DNA of 29,227 nt, from positions 1 through 29,227 of IMG/VR virus record IMGVR_UViG_3300030103_000274. One strand, written 5' to 3'. How positions within the stretch are numbered: the first letter of the stretch is position 1; every line of letters starts with the position of its first letter. The translations under genes were made by a program, and so were the position numbers. Shown here in pieces: positions 7,070 to 13,666 of this stretch. The stretch comes from a virus. A model generated the notes under the pieces. The model searched no databases, was not told the origin of the DNA, and was given only the letters and a program-made list of their open reading frames with translations.

Positions 7070-7525
7070 ATGCCAATTAAAATTGTTGCTAAGAAAAATT
7101 CTAAAAAAGATCCGTTTAGAGCGGATAAAACTGAATCTTTAGATAAAGAATTTAGTAAAAGTGTTAGTAAAGCCAACAAAAAAGCTATGAAAAATGTAAA
7201 AAAGAAACCTGTAATAAAGAAAGGCATTGGCAAAATGCTAGAAACTATTTCTCCTGTTTATAGCATTATGAAGGGTAAAGGCCCCATATCTGAAATTGCT
7301 TCTTCTTTAGGCAGCAGTAGTCTTATTGGAAACTTTGCTCAGAGACAACAAGATAAAGCAAAAAAACGTAGAATGGCTATGGCTGGTGCTAATAAAATGG
7401 ATTCTTCAGCTGTTCCTCAAAGCAATAGAATGACACCTATGACACAGATGATGGCTGGAGGCCCAGTAAAAAGAAAAAGATCAATAGATGGATGTGCTAT
7501 GAGAGGCAAAACAAGAGCTGTATAA
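7070..7525 (+). CDS. Basic protein with KDPFRADKTESLDK block
   Basis: A 151-residue basic protein. Residues 13-46 form a block that recurs at 27 of 34 identical positions in the protein encoded at 10591, so the two share a module. Residues ~58-92 are less charged and could form one or two amphipathic helices. The C-terminus has MMAGGPVKRKRSIDG and then RGKT; the GGPV and SIDG..RGKT pieces are typical tails of marine phage proteins of unknown function. It starts one base after the upstream stop and ends in a TAATG overlap with the zinc-ribbon gene. Confidence 0.65.
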   Translation: MPIKIVAKKNSKKDPFRADKTESLDKEFSKSVSKANKKAMKNVKKKPVIKKGIGKMLETISPVYSIMKGKGPISEIASSLGSSSLIGNFAQRQQDKAKKRRMAMAGANKMDSSAVPQSNRMTPMTQMMAGGPVKRKRSIDGCAMRGKTRAV

Positions 7526-7680
7526 TGGTTGATAAAGCATGCCCTGTTTGCAAAACAGCAATAAAAGAGACAAAAGAAAAAACAGTTAAATGTATAACTT
7601 GTCAAGCTGTTATATCAGAAGATGTGCAGTGGCAAAGTAAATACGGTTATGAATGGGTAGAAGAAAATGCCAAGTCGTAA
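7525..7680 (+). CDS. Short zinc-ribbon protein
   Basis: A 51-residue protein from the ATG at 7525 (TAATG overlap). It has two Cys pairs, CPVC (C6, C9) and CITC (C23, C26), with a 13-residue spacing that fits a single zinc ribbon. An in-frame start further upstream is possible but would lie deep inside the previous gene. The aromatic C-terminal 'WQSKYGYEWVEE' is acidic, unlike the basic neighbours. It could mediate protein or nucleic-acid contacts; the target is unknown. Confidence 0.62.
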   Translation: MVDKACPVCKTAIKETKEKTVKCITCQAVISEDVQWQSKYGYEWVEENAKS

Positions 7681-7927
7681 TTATCGTGGTGAGTATGATA
7701 ACTACCACAAAAAACCTGACCAGAAGAAAAGAAGAGCTAGTAGGAACACAGCTAGGTCAACTATGAAAACTGCCGGTAAGGTTAAAAAGGGTGATGGTAA
7801 AGATGTTGCTCACAAGAATGGCAATCCTAAAGATAATAAAAGAAAAAATCTTACAGTAAAGCCTAAGTCAGTTAACAGATCTTTTGCCAGAACAAGTAAA
7901 GCAAAAAAAGTTAACAGGAGAGCTTAA
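7667..7927 (+). CDS. Basic HNH-like protein
   Basis: An 86-residue, Arg/Lys-rich protein overlapping the zinc-ribbon gene by 14 bases. Residues 41-64 ('KGDGKDVAHKNGNPKDNKRK', then NLTV) resemble the core of phage HNH nucleases, in which D-x-x-H-x-x-G-N is followed by N and NL; H49, N57 and N61 are kept. Family members I remember usually have VDH rather than VAH, so an acidic residue next to the histidine is absent and nuclease activity is doubtful. The N-terminal 'MPSRNYRGEYDNYHKKPDQK' is a typical start of this marine phage family. It may be a non-catalytic DNA-binding derivative. Confidence 0.6.
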   Translation: MPSRNYRGEYDNYHKKPDQKKRRASRNTARSTMKTAGKVKKGDGKDVAHKNGNPKDNKRKNLTVKPKSVNRSFARTSKAKKVNRRA

Positions 7928-8328
7928 TGAAAGTTACAAGACTAAAAAGTGGCGGTTTTCTGTCATCAGGTACTGATGCTGGTGATTTAAATATATTAAG
8001 AACTGCTAAAAATATAGATGATGGTTCGGGTATGAAAGCAGGTGGACCAGTAAAGGCCAAGCTAAAAAAAGTTATTACTGGTTTAAAAAAAGCATCTAAG
8101 TTACATGCAGGTCAGGCAAGGACATTAAGCACTATCAAGATGAAAGAGGGCGGAAAGACTAAAAGTAAAGTTAATGAAGCAGGTAACTATACAAAGCCCG
8201 GAATGAGAAAAAAAATATTTAACAGAATTAAGGCAGGCGGCAAGGGTGGTAGACCCGGTCAATGGTCTGCTCGTAAAGCGCAAATGATGGCTAAAGCCTA
8301 TAAGAAAGCAGGTGGCGGCTACAAATAA
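7927..8328 (+). CDS. Basic protein with NYTKPGMRK / GQWSARKAQ domain
   Basis: A 133-residue protein in a TAATG overlap with its upstream neighbour. The C-terminal half, with 'KSKVNEAGNYTKPGMRKKIF' and 'GGRPGQWSARKAQMMAKAYK', is a highly conserved basic domain found in many viruses of the ocean. The N-terminal half carries the di-glycine motifs SGGF, KAGGPVK and KEGGK, and the protein ends AGGGYK. High charge and no membrane segment suggest DNA or RNA contact in the particle or infected cell; the actual role is unknown. Confidence 0.7.
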   Translation: MKVTRLKSGGFLSSGTDAGDLNILRTAKNIDDGSGMKAGGPVKAKLKKVITGLKKASKLHAGQARTLSTIKMKEGGKTKSKVNEAGNYTKPGMRKKIFNRIKAGGKGGRPGQWSARKAQMMAKAYKKAGGGYK

Positions 8329-8341
8329 GGAATGATACATT

Positions 8342-8917
8342 ATGGACCCAGTTACTATATCTGTTGCAATGGGAGTTGCAAATAGCGCATTTAACGCTAT
8401 AAAATCCGGATTCGCAGCAGCAAGAGATATAGAGCAGATGAGTGGGGACATAGGTCGTTGGATGGGAGCTGTATCAGATATTGATAATGCAGAAAAACAA
8501 GCTAAAAATCCTCCCCTGTTTGGCAAATTGTTTAAAGCTGGGTCTATTGAAGAGGCAGCTCTCGCTGCTTATGCAGCCAAGAAGAAACTTGAGGAACAAA
8601 GGTACGAACTCAAGATGTTTTTGAATATGACTCATGGGCCACAGGCTTATGATGAATTGTTGCAGATGGAAGGGCAGATAAGAAAACAAAGACAACAAAC
8701 TATATACAAACAGCAACAAATGAGAAGGCAGATAGGTGAAGCTATTGTTTGGCTACTTGTTGCAGGTATAGTAGGTGGTTTTGCAATATTACTAGCATCC
8801 GTATGGACTAAAAGAGCAAAAGCAGATGGTTATATTTATAAGCCAAAGGAATACACAAAACAGCAAAAAGTATGGCAGGGTAAAACCAAAAAAAAAAATA
8901 TACAACTTGTAGATTAA
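8342..8917 (+). CDS. Helical membrane-anchored phage protein
   Basis: A 191-residue protein: helical Ala-rich N-terminus, a long Gln/Arg/Lys-rich coiled coil at ~75-130, one membrane segment at ~134-155 ('IVWLLVAGIVGGFAILLASV') and a basic tail. I recall related proteins in pelagic phages, always without a function. The layout would suit an internal virion protein that inserts in the host membrane during DNA entry or a cell-envelope protein; both are inference. It has a good distance (13 bases) from the preceding stop, with AAGGA as ribosome-binding site. Confidence 0.6.
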   Translation: MDPVTISVAMGVANSAFNAIKSGFAAARDIEQMSGDIGRWMGAVSDIDNAEKQAKNPPLFGKLFKAGSIEEAALAAYAAKKKLEEQRYELKMFLNMTHGPQAYDELLQMEGQIRKQRQQTIYKQQQMRRQIGEAIVWLLVAGIVGGFAILLASVWTKRAKADGYIYKPKEYTKQQKVWQGKTKKKNIQLVD

Positions 8918-8943
8918 AGAAAAGAATAAAATCTAGAACAGGT

Positions 8944-9102
8944 ATGATGGCTTGCATTTATATAGGTAATAATAAGACATATGAGCTAATGATTGAAAGT
9001 TGGTGTCCAAGACAGTATAAATGTGTTTACAACCCTTGGGGTAAAGAGCCTAATATAGATGATGTAATTAATTCTTTAAACAATGCGGTTAAAAACAAAT
9101 GA
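8944..9102 (+). CDS. Short Cys-containing protein
   Basis: A 52-residue reading frame begins with ATGATG at 8944 and ends in TGA at 9100-9102, sharing ATGA with the next gene. That overlap, repeated through this operon, and the fact that it fills an otherwise empty 180-base gap support translation. The product starts MMACIYIGNNKTYEL and contains WCPRQYKCVYNPWG; C4, C21 and C27 are too few for a clear zinc site. The ribosome-binding site is weak. The function is unknown. Confidence 0.6.
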   Translation: MMACIYIGNNKTYELMIESWCPRQYKCVYNPWGKEPNIDDVINSLNNAVKNK

Positions 9103-9308
9103 CAGATGATAAAAAAAAGATTGTTAATTTAGATATAGGTCAAAATAGTTTTGAGTTATCTTTAAGAATACTTGGTAATGAGTTTGTTGCTATAAAGATA
9201 GGCTCCACTAATTTTAGCGGTAAGTTAATAGCCGGTGGTATACTTTTACTCTTTTTTACGCTAGTATTGTTAGAAGGATTTGGCTTGAATGAGGTCTTAA
9301 AACAATGA
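9099..9308 (+). CDS. Small single-pass membrane protein
   Basis: A 69-residue protein with a hydrophilic N-terminal part and one membrane segment at ~44-61 ('AGGILLLFFTLVLLEGFG'). It shares ATGA overlaps with the genes on both sides, so it is translated with the EF-hand membrane protein that follows. A pair of small membrane proteins might act as holin/antiholin or as envelope modifiers, but nothing sequence-specific supports this. Confidence 0.6.
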   Translation: MTDDKKKIVNLDIGQNSFELSLRILGNEFVAIKIGSTNFSGKLIAGGILLLFFTLVLLEGFGLNEVLKQ

Positions 9309-9640
9309 CGCAAAAGAAGTTTGAAAAAGGTTCTAAGATTGCAGAGCAATTAGATATTGATAAGAATGGCACAATAACAGACGCAGAGTTCTTAATGAAA
9401 GAACGAATGATTTTGTTAGAGAATAGAGATAAGAAAGAAGACCAACAAAGATATATGGTTTGGTTTTCAGCATTGTCTGTTACTGTTTTTATAGTTGTTT
9501 TAATGTTTCCTATAATACCTCTTGATCGTGTAGATCATCTATCAAGTATTGCAAATACATGGGTATTAAGTAACATGGGCATAATCGGTAGCTTTATAGT
9601 TGGTAATCAACTAGCTAATAGAAAAACGGATGCCAAATAA
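9305..9640 (+). CDS. EF-hand membrane protein, holin-like
   Basis: A 111-residue protein with one complete EF-hand calcium loop at residues 17-28 (DIDKNGTITDAE): D17, D19, N21, T23, T25 and E28 occupy the six ligand positions. A charged helix follows and then two hydrophobic segments, ~51-72 and ~86-102. EF-hand proteins with two membrane segments are known in marine phages and have been suspected to be holins. Calcium binding would be on the side of the N-terminal domain. It overlaps the preceding gene by ATGA and ends directly at the next start. Confidence 0.65.
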   Translation: MTQKKFEKGSKIAEQLDIDKNGTITDAEFLMKERMILLENRDKKEDQQRYMVWFSALSVTVFIVVLMFPIIPLDRVDHLSSIANTWVLSNMGIIGSFIVGNQLANRKTDAK

Positions 9641-9904
9641 ATGGGTGGATTAAAAAAATCACAGAGGAGTTTGAAGGCTTGGGGTAAACAGAAATGGCGA
9701 ACTAAAAGTGGTAAACCTAGTACACAAGGGCCAAAGGCAACCGGTGAGCGTTACTTACCTGCGAAAGCAATTAAAGCTCTATCGCCCTCTGAATACGCCT
9801 CCTCTACGGCTGCTAAACGCAAAGCAACTAGAGCAGGTAAACAAGTGGCTAAACAACCCAAGAAGGTTGCAAGAAAGACGAGAGCTTATAGAAAGGTCAC
9901 ATAA
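9641..9904 (+). CDS. Basic conserved protein (KWRTKSGKPS family)
   Basis: An 87-residue Lys/Arg-rich protein whose ATG directly follows the upstream stop. The blocks 'LKAWGKQKWRTKSGKPSTQG' and 'GERYLPAKAIKALSPSEYAS' belong to a strongly conserved family that I know from many ocean viruses; the C-terminus is a basic tail with Lys-Lys/Arg pairs. GC is a little higher than in the surrounding genes, as is common for this conserved family. Nucleic-acid binding is probable from the charge; its role is unknown. Confidence 0.7.
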   Translation: MGGLKKSQRSLKAWGKQKWRTKSGKPSTQGPKATGERYLPAKAIKALSPSEYASSTAAKRKATRAGKQVAKQPKKVARKTRAYRKVT

Positions 9905-10588
9905 ATGGCAGTAGTAGTCCCAGATATACCAGATTTGTTTGAAGAGGCTTATCAAAGAGCAGGATTAGAACTTAGGACTGGTAATGATCTAAGAAACGCA
10001 AGACGTAGTTTTAACTTACTAACTATGGAATGGCAGAACAGAGGTTTAAATCTTTGGACTATAGAGGCTGGTACACAAGCCCTTACATCCGGCACAGCAA
10101 CGTATACGCTGCCAACAGACACGGTAGATCTAGTTGAGCATCAAATTAGAACTGGCACTGGCACAAGTCAAACAGACACAAACTTAACAAGAGTTAGTGT
10201 TTCAACATATGCACAGCAATCAGCAAAAAACTCTACTGGCAAACCCACACAAATCTTTATACAAAGACTAGCTGGTTCAACAACAGTTACATTATGGCCT
10301 GTGCCTGACAGTGCAGATACATATACATTGTCTTATTTTAGAATTGCAGGAATAGATGGGATATCATCTGGTATAGATGGTACAACTACATCATTTGTTC
10401 CACCAAGATTTGTTCCTTGCCTTGTTTCTGGATTAGCTTATTACATAGCTATGAAAAGACCAGAAGTTGCAAACAGAGTTGTTCCCCTCAAACAGGAATA
10501 TGAATTTCAGTTTGAACTAGCAGCAGGGGAAGACACAGAGAGTGCGTCTGCTAGATTTGTACCTTATGACACATTTTACGGAGCGTAA
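9905..10588 (+). CDS. Head-tail adaptor-like protein
   Basis: A 227-residue protein. The helical N-terminus with 'FEEAYQRAGLELRTGNDLRN' and 'ARRSFNLLTMEWQNRGLNLW' resembles the helical body of short-tail connector proteins (P22 gp4 / T7 gp11 type), followed by a beta domain ('GTATYTLPTDTVDLVEHQIR') and a C-terminal helix 'PEVANRVVPLKQEYEFQFEL'. Such proteins form a ring below the portal on which the tail is built. It directly follows the basic peptide gene. A second adaptor-like protein lies at 12578, so which one contacts the portal is open. Confidence 0.7.
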   Translation: MAVVVPDIPDLFEEAYQRAGLELRTGNDLRNARRSFNLLTMEWQNRGLNLWTIEAGTQALTSGTATYTLPTDTVDLVEHQIRTGTGTSQTDTNLTRVSVSTYAQQSAKNSTGKPTQIFIQRLAGSTTVTLWPVPDSADTYTLSYFRIAGIDGISSGIDGTTTSFVPPRFVPCLVSGLAYYIAMKRPEVANRVVPLKQEYEFQFELAAGEDTESASARFVPYDTFYGA

Positions 10589-10590
10589 TT

Positions 10591-11034
10591 ATGCCAATAG
10601 TTATTCAAGAAAAATTTAAAAATACAAATAAAAAAAAGCAGTCTAAAGGTGGTGGTGGAATGGACATAGGCTCTCCTAAAAAAACTACTACAAAAAAATT
10701 GGGAGGCAGTATGTATGTAAGAAAAACAAAACCTGCTGTAAAAGGTTATAAAAATGGTGGTAAGGTTGCAATGCCTAAACCAAGACCAAAGAAAGATCCA
10801 TTTAGAGCAGATAAAACAGAGTCATTAGATAAAAAATTTAGCGCAGGTGTGTCAGCAACTAATAGAAAAAATATGAAAAATGTTAAGAAAAAAGCTGGTG
10901 GCGGTAAATTAAAATCAGTTCCAGAAGGTAATAAAGGTTTAGGAAAATTACCCACACCTGTTAGAAATAAGATGGGTTACATGAAAAAAGGTGGAAAAGT
11001 TACAAAAAAAACCATTAAAAAAGGTGGTAAATAA
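10591..11034 (+). CDS. Basic protein with repeated GG motifs and KDPFRADK block
   Basis: A 147-residue Lys-rich protein. Residues 68-101 repeat, at 27 of 34 positions, the block at residues 13-46 of the protein at 7070, and both chains start MPI[KV]I. It carries at least six Lys-GG motifs (KGGGGMDI, KKLGGSMY, YKNGGKVAMPKPRPK, KKAGGGK, MKKGGKV, KKGGK). No globular domain is recognisable. It sits between adaptor and tail genes, suggesting an internal virion or assembly role; this is context only. It ends in TAATG with the next gene. Confidence 0.65.
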   Translation: MPIVIQEKFKNTNKKKQSKGGGGMDIGSPKKTTTKKLGGSMYVRKTKPAVKGYKNGGKVAMPKPRPKKDPFRADKTESLDKKFSAGVSATNRKNMKNVKKKAGGGKLKSVPEGNKGLGKLPTPVRNKMGYMKKGGKVTKKTIKKGGK

Positions 11035-11408
11035 TGGCTGATTATGAAAAAGAAAAAGCTAAAATAAAAAAGAAAAATAAACCTATGGATTTGTTAGGAG
11101 CGGGTCCAAGTCCGCTAAGAATACTAGCTAGACATATGGGGAATAAAGATAGAAAAAAAAAGATGAAGAAAGAACTTGATGCATTACCAATGAAAGTTGA
11201 TGATTTTCAAGAAAATCACGAAAGAAATAAAATAAAAAGTGATACTGAAGAGTTTGCAAAAAAAGTTAGAAAAAAAGTTGGGATCAAGGAACCAAAAACA
11301 AAAGGCATGAAATTTGAGACAGTCAAGCAAAAAGCTGTTGGTGGAGTTGTTAAGATGCGTGGTGGTGGAGCGGCCACTAGAGGAATTAACTTTAATAGAG
11401 GTTACTAA
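11034..11408 (+). CDS. Basic protein ending in GGGAATRG motif
   Basis: A 124-residue Lys-rich, helix-prone protein in a TAATG overlap with the previous gene. Residues ~20-45 contain 'GAGPSPLRILARHMGNKDRK'; the C-terminus VVKMRGGGAATRGINFNRGY is an end motif (GGGAA-K/T-R/G-G) that I know from several unrelated marine phage proteins. It belongs with the other di-glycine/lysine proteins of this region. The function is unknown; a small packaged or tail-assembly protein is possible. Confidence 0.6.
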   Translation: MADYEKEKAKIKKKNKPMDLLGAGPSPLRILARHMGNKDRKKKMKKELDALPMKVDDFQENHERNKIKSDTEEFAKKVRKKVGIKEPKTKGMKFETVKQKAVGGVVKMRGGGAATRGINFNRGY

Positions 11409-12056
11409 TTGTCGCAACTGATCTGCAATCTCCCTGCAATTCATGTATGGGTAAGAAAAGAATTCTTAAGAGATCATGAAGATGGTCACGGAGAGTTTGT
11501 TAAGGGTGTATGGATATCTTGTAAATCTATGCCGGGAAGAGCATTTTATTTTGAGACTTACTTGCCGGAATACGGGGCCATGTTTGACAAGCTGCCAATC
11601 AGTGCTTTTACATGGGAAAACAAAACCCCAGAACAAGATTTAAGTTTACCTAATTTACAGTTTTGGAATTGTATGGATTATGGGGTAGTTGCAATAGAAA
11701 AACAATTTATTGGATCTATGACATTTGAAGTAATGACCAGAAATGCAGGCACATTTAAAGGTAAGTACATAGCTACAATAGATAATTATCATTCAGATAT
11801 TAATTCTGTTGACTATAGTACAGCAGAAACACCTGCTGAACATAAGTCTCATAACTTAATAGAGCTTGAGAACGGTCAATTTGGTTTATATCCAAATAAT
11901 AGAATGAGGATATATGATAATAGTTTAACGCCAGACAAGCCCTTGATGCCTGACTTTAAAGTTAGTACAGTAGAATATGAGGTTGAAAGCGAAGATTATC
12001 TAGCAAGATACGGTGACAGTGATGATTATTTTTATAAAAGCAAGGATGAAAAATAA
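11409..12056 (+). CDS. Tail-region structural protein (HVWVRKEFLRDHEDGHGE family)
   Basis: A 215-residue protein that starts with TTG directly after the upstream stop. I accept this start because the first residues, 'MSQLICNLPAIHVWVRKEFL', are part of the conserved N-terminus. 'DHEDGHGEFVKGVWISCKSM', 'PGRAFYFETYLPEYGAMFDK' and 'LPISAFTW' are further family blocks. The family is common in marine phages next to tail adaptor genes, but its function is not known to me. The acidic, tyrosine-rich C-terminus (DDYFYK) differs from the basic genes upstream. Virion component or tail-assembly factor are both possible. Confidence 0.65.
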   Translation: MSQLICNLPAIHVWVRKEFLRDHEDGHGEFVKGVWISCKSMPGRAFYFETYLPEYGAMFDKLPISAFTWENKTPEQDLSLPNLQFWNCMDYGVVAIEKQFIGSMTFEVMTRNAGTFKGKYIATIDNYHSDINSVDYSTAETPAEHKSHNLIELENGQFGLYPNNRMRIYDNSLTPDKPLMPDFKVSTVEYEVESEDYLARYGDSDDYFYKSKDEK

Positions 12057-12577
12057 TGGCATATAGTAGTGGTAAATATGCTTATGGCATCTGTGACAGA
12101 ACTGGATTTAGATATAAGATAAAAGACCTTGTATTTGAGGTCGAGAATGGCGTTAGAACGGGCTTGAGGGTAGGTTATGATGTTATGGATAGAGATCACC
12201 CACAAAACTTCTTAGGCAGGCTTAAAATCGATGATACGCAGAGTTTGTTAGATGCAAGACCAGACAGATTAGAGCCTGCTACAGAAAGATTATTGCTTAT
12301 TGATCCATTCACAACTGCGGTAGCAGACAGTGGAAGCACTGTAATAACTGTTACAGAGAAGAGTCATGGTAGATCTACATCAGATAGAGTTAGGTTTAGA
12401 AACTGTGTAGGATTTGATGGAATTACATCAGCTAACTTTGAATTAGCTGAAGGATATGTTATAACTAAAACAACAGATGATGCTTACACAATAACTGTTT
12501 CTGCCTCGTCTACAACAGGATCTATAACTGGTGGTGGTGTATTTGTTACTGTCGGTCCAGTTACTTTGGAGGCTTAA
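12056..12577 (+). CDS. Putative tail structural protein (YGICDRTGFRYKIKDL family)
   Basis: A 173-residue protein in a TAATG overlap with the gene before. The N-terminal 'GKYAYGICDRTGFRYKIKDL' and 'GLRVGYDVMDRDHPQNFLGR' form a domain that I associate with marine phage tail regions; residues ~100-173 form a beta sandwich-like segment ('GSTVITVTEKSHG', 'TTDDAYTITVSASSTTG') like those in fibre and nozzle proteins. Enzymatic motifs are absent. The next gene begins immediately after the stop. A connector or nozzle accessory role is likely from context. Confidence 0.62.
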   Translation: MAYSSGKYAYGICDRTGFRYKIKDLVFEVENGVRTGLRVGYDVMDRDHPQNFLGRLKIDDTQSLLDARPDRLEPATERLLLIDPFTTAVADSGSTVITVTEKSHGRSTSDRVRFRNCVGFDGITSANFELAEGYVITKTTDDAYTITVSASSTTGSITGGGVFVTVGPVTLEA

Positions 12578-13225
12578 ATGAGCTTTACATTAGCGCAATT
12601 AAAAACTGCAATACAGGATTACACAGATAATTCAGAAACGTCTTTTGTGAGTCATTTACCTGATTTTATAAAAGCAGCAGAAGAAAGAATATTTAAGAAT
12701 GTAGATTTAGAAATATTTAGAAAAAATGTAACCACAGCTCTTACAACAAGCGATAAATTTCTAACTATACCATCAGATTATTTAGCATCATTTTCATTAC
12801 AAATAACAACATCTGGTAGTGAGGCATTTCTTTTACAAAAAGATGTCAACTTTTTACAAGAAGCCTATGATGCATCCTCATCCACAGCAACACCCAGATT
12901 CTATGCACAGTTTGATGCAAATAACTTTATTATTGCCCCTACCCCAAACTCTAATTATGCAATAGAATTACATTACTATTATAGACCAACTAGCTTAACA
13001 GCTGGTGCTGATAGTGCCACAACATGGTTAAGTACCAATGCACCATTTGCATTATTGTTTGGATCATTGGTAGATGCTTATATTTTTATGAAGGGTGAGG
13101 CTGATTTGATACAACAATATGAGAAAAGATTTATGGATCAATTAACAAGACTTAAAGATTACGGAGAGGCAAGAGAGAATACTGACGCTTACTCTGAGGG
13201 TCTACCAAGAGCGAAGAGAACATAG
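12578..13225 (+). CDS. SU10/T7 gp11-like tail adaptor protein
   Basis: A 215-residue protein with a helical N-terminus ('DFIKAAEERIFKNVDLEIFR'), a central beta part ('SDKFLTIPSDYLASFSLQIT') and C-terminal helices with 'LLFGSLVDAYIFMKGEADLI' and 'YEKRFMDQLTRLKDYGEARE'. This order is that of the adaptor proteins of short-tailed phages (SU10 adaptor, T7 gp11 relatives), which sit under the portal and bind the tail. It directly follows the preceding stop. Together with the protein at 9905 it suggests two adaptor rings, as in some podoviruses. Confidence 0.75.
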   Translation: MSFTLAQLKTAIQDYTDNSETSFVSHLPDFIKAAEERIFKNVDLEIFRKNVTTALTTSDKFLTIPSDYLASFSLQITTSGSEAFLLQKDVNFLQEAYDASSSTATPRFYAQFDANNFIIAPTPNSNYAIELHYYYRPTSLTAGADSATTWLSTNAPFALLFGSLVDAYIFMKGEADLIQQYEKRFMDQLTRLKDYGEARENTDAYSEGLPRAKRT

Positions 13226-13234
13226 GAGTAAAAT

Positions 13235-13666
13235 ATGGCAACAGCAAATGCAGCTACCAATTATCTTGAGAGAAGAATATTACATTTTTTATTTAAAAAT
13301 AACTCTCTTAGTTTTTCTAGTCCGGGAGATAGTATTTATGTAGGTCTTGCGACAGCAGTAAGTGCAGCAGAGACTGGATCAGTTACAGAGGCAAACTTTA
13401 CAAACTACGCAAGACAACAAGTTACAGCAGCAAACTGGACTACAATAGGTGCAGACTCAACAGATACACAAACTGCGAAGAACGCAGCCAACATAGAGTT
13501 TCCAGCGTCTGGTGGAACAAGTAACACAATAACACATGTGTTTATTGCAGATGCATCAAGTAGTGGGAATATACTTTTTGTAGGTGCTTTAGACGCTAGT
13601 AAAACAATAGCTAGTGGTGATATATTTAGAATTAATGCAGATAACTTAACCATAGAGTTAAAATAA
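13235..13666 (+). CDS. Tail-fibre-associated beta protein
   Basis: A 143-residue beta-rich protein with a ribosome-binding site TAGGAG that overlaps the upstream stop. The pattern 'FSSPGDSIYVGLATAV', 'NYARQQVTAANWTTIG' and 'TITHVFIADASSSGNILFVG' is typical for a family of small phage tail proteins found before fibre genes; it ends with a hydrophobic strand pair 'GDIFRINADNLTIELK'. It is probably a virion component at the base of a fibre. It overlaps the fibre gene by TAATG. Confidence 0.65.
   Translation: MATANAATNYLERRILHFLFKNNSLSFSSPGDSIYVGLATAVSAAETGSVTEANFTNYARQQVTAANWTTIGADSTDTQTAKNAANIEFPASGGTSNTITHVFIADASSSGNILFVGALDASKTIASGDIFRINADNLTIELK

Noticed and set aside
9708-9914. Overlapping + strand frame within the KWRTKSGKPS gene
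   Set aside because: The other frame is a known conserved protein; this one is an out-of-frame shadow.
13405-13653. Minus-strand open frames inside fibre and capsid genes, here and at other places such as 23205-23630 and 22716-23135
   Set aside because: They mirror well-supported + strand genes with repetitive Thr/Ala/Ser codons, have no ribosome-binding sites and no recognisable products.
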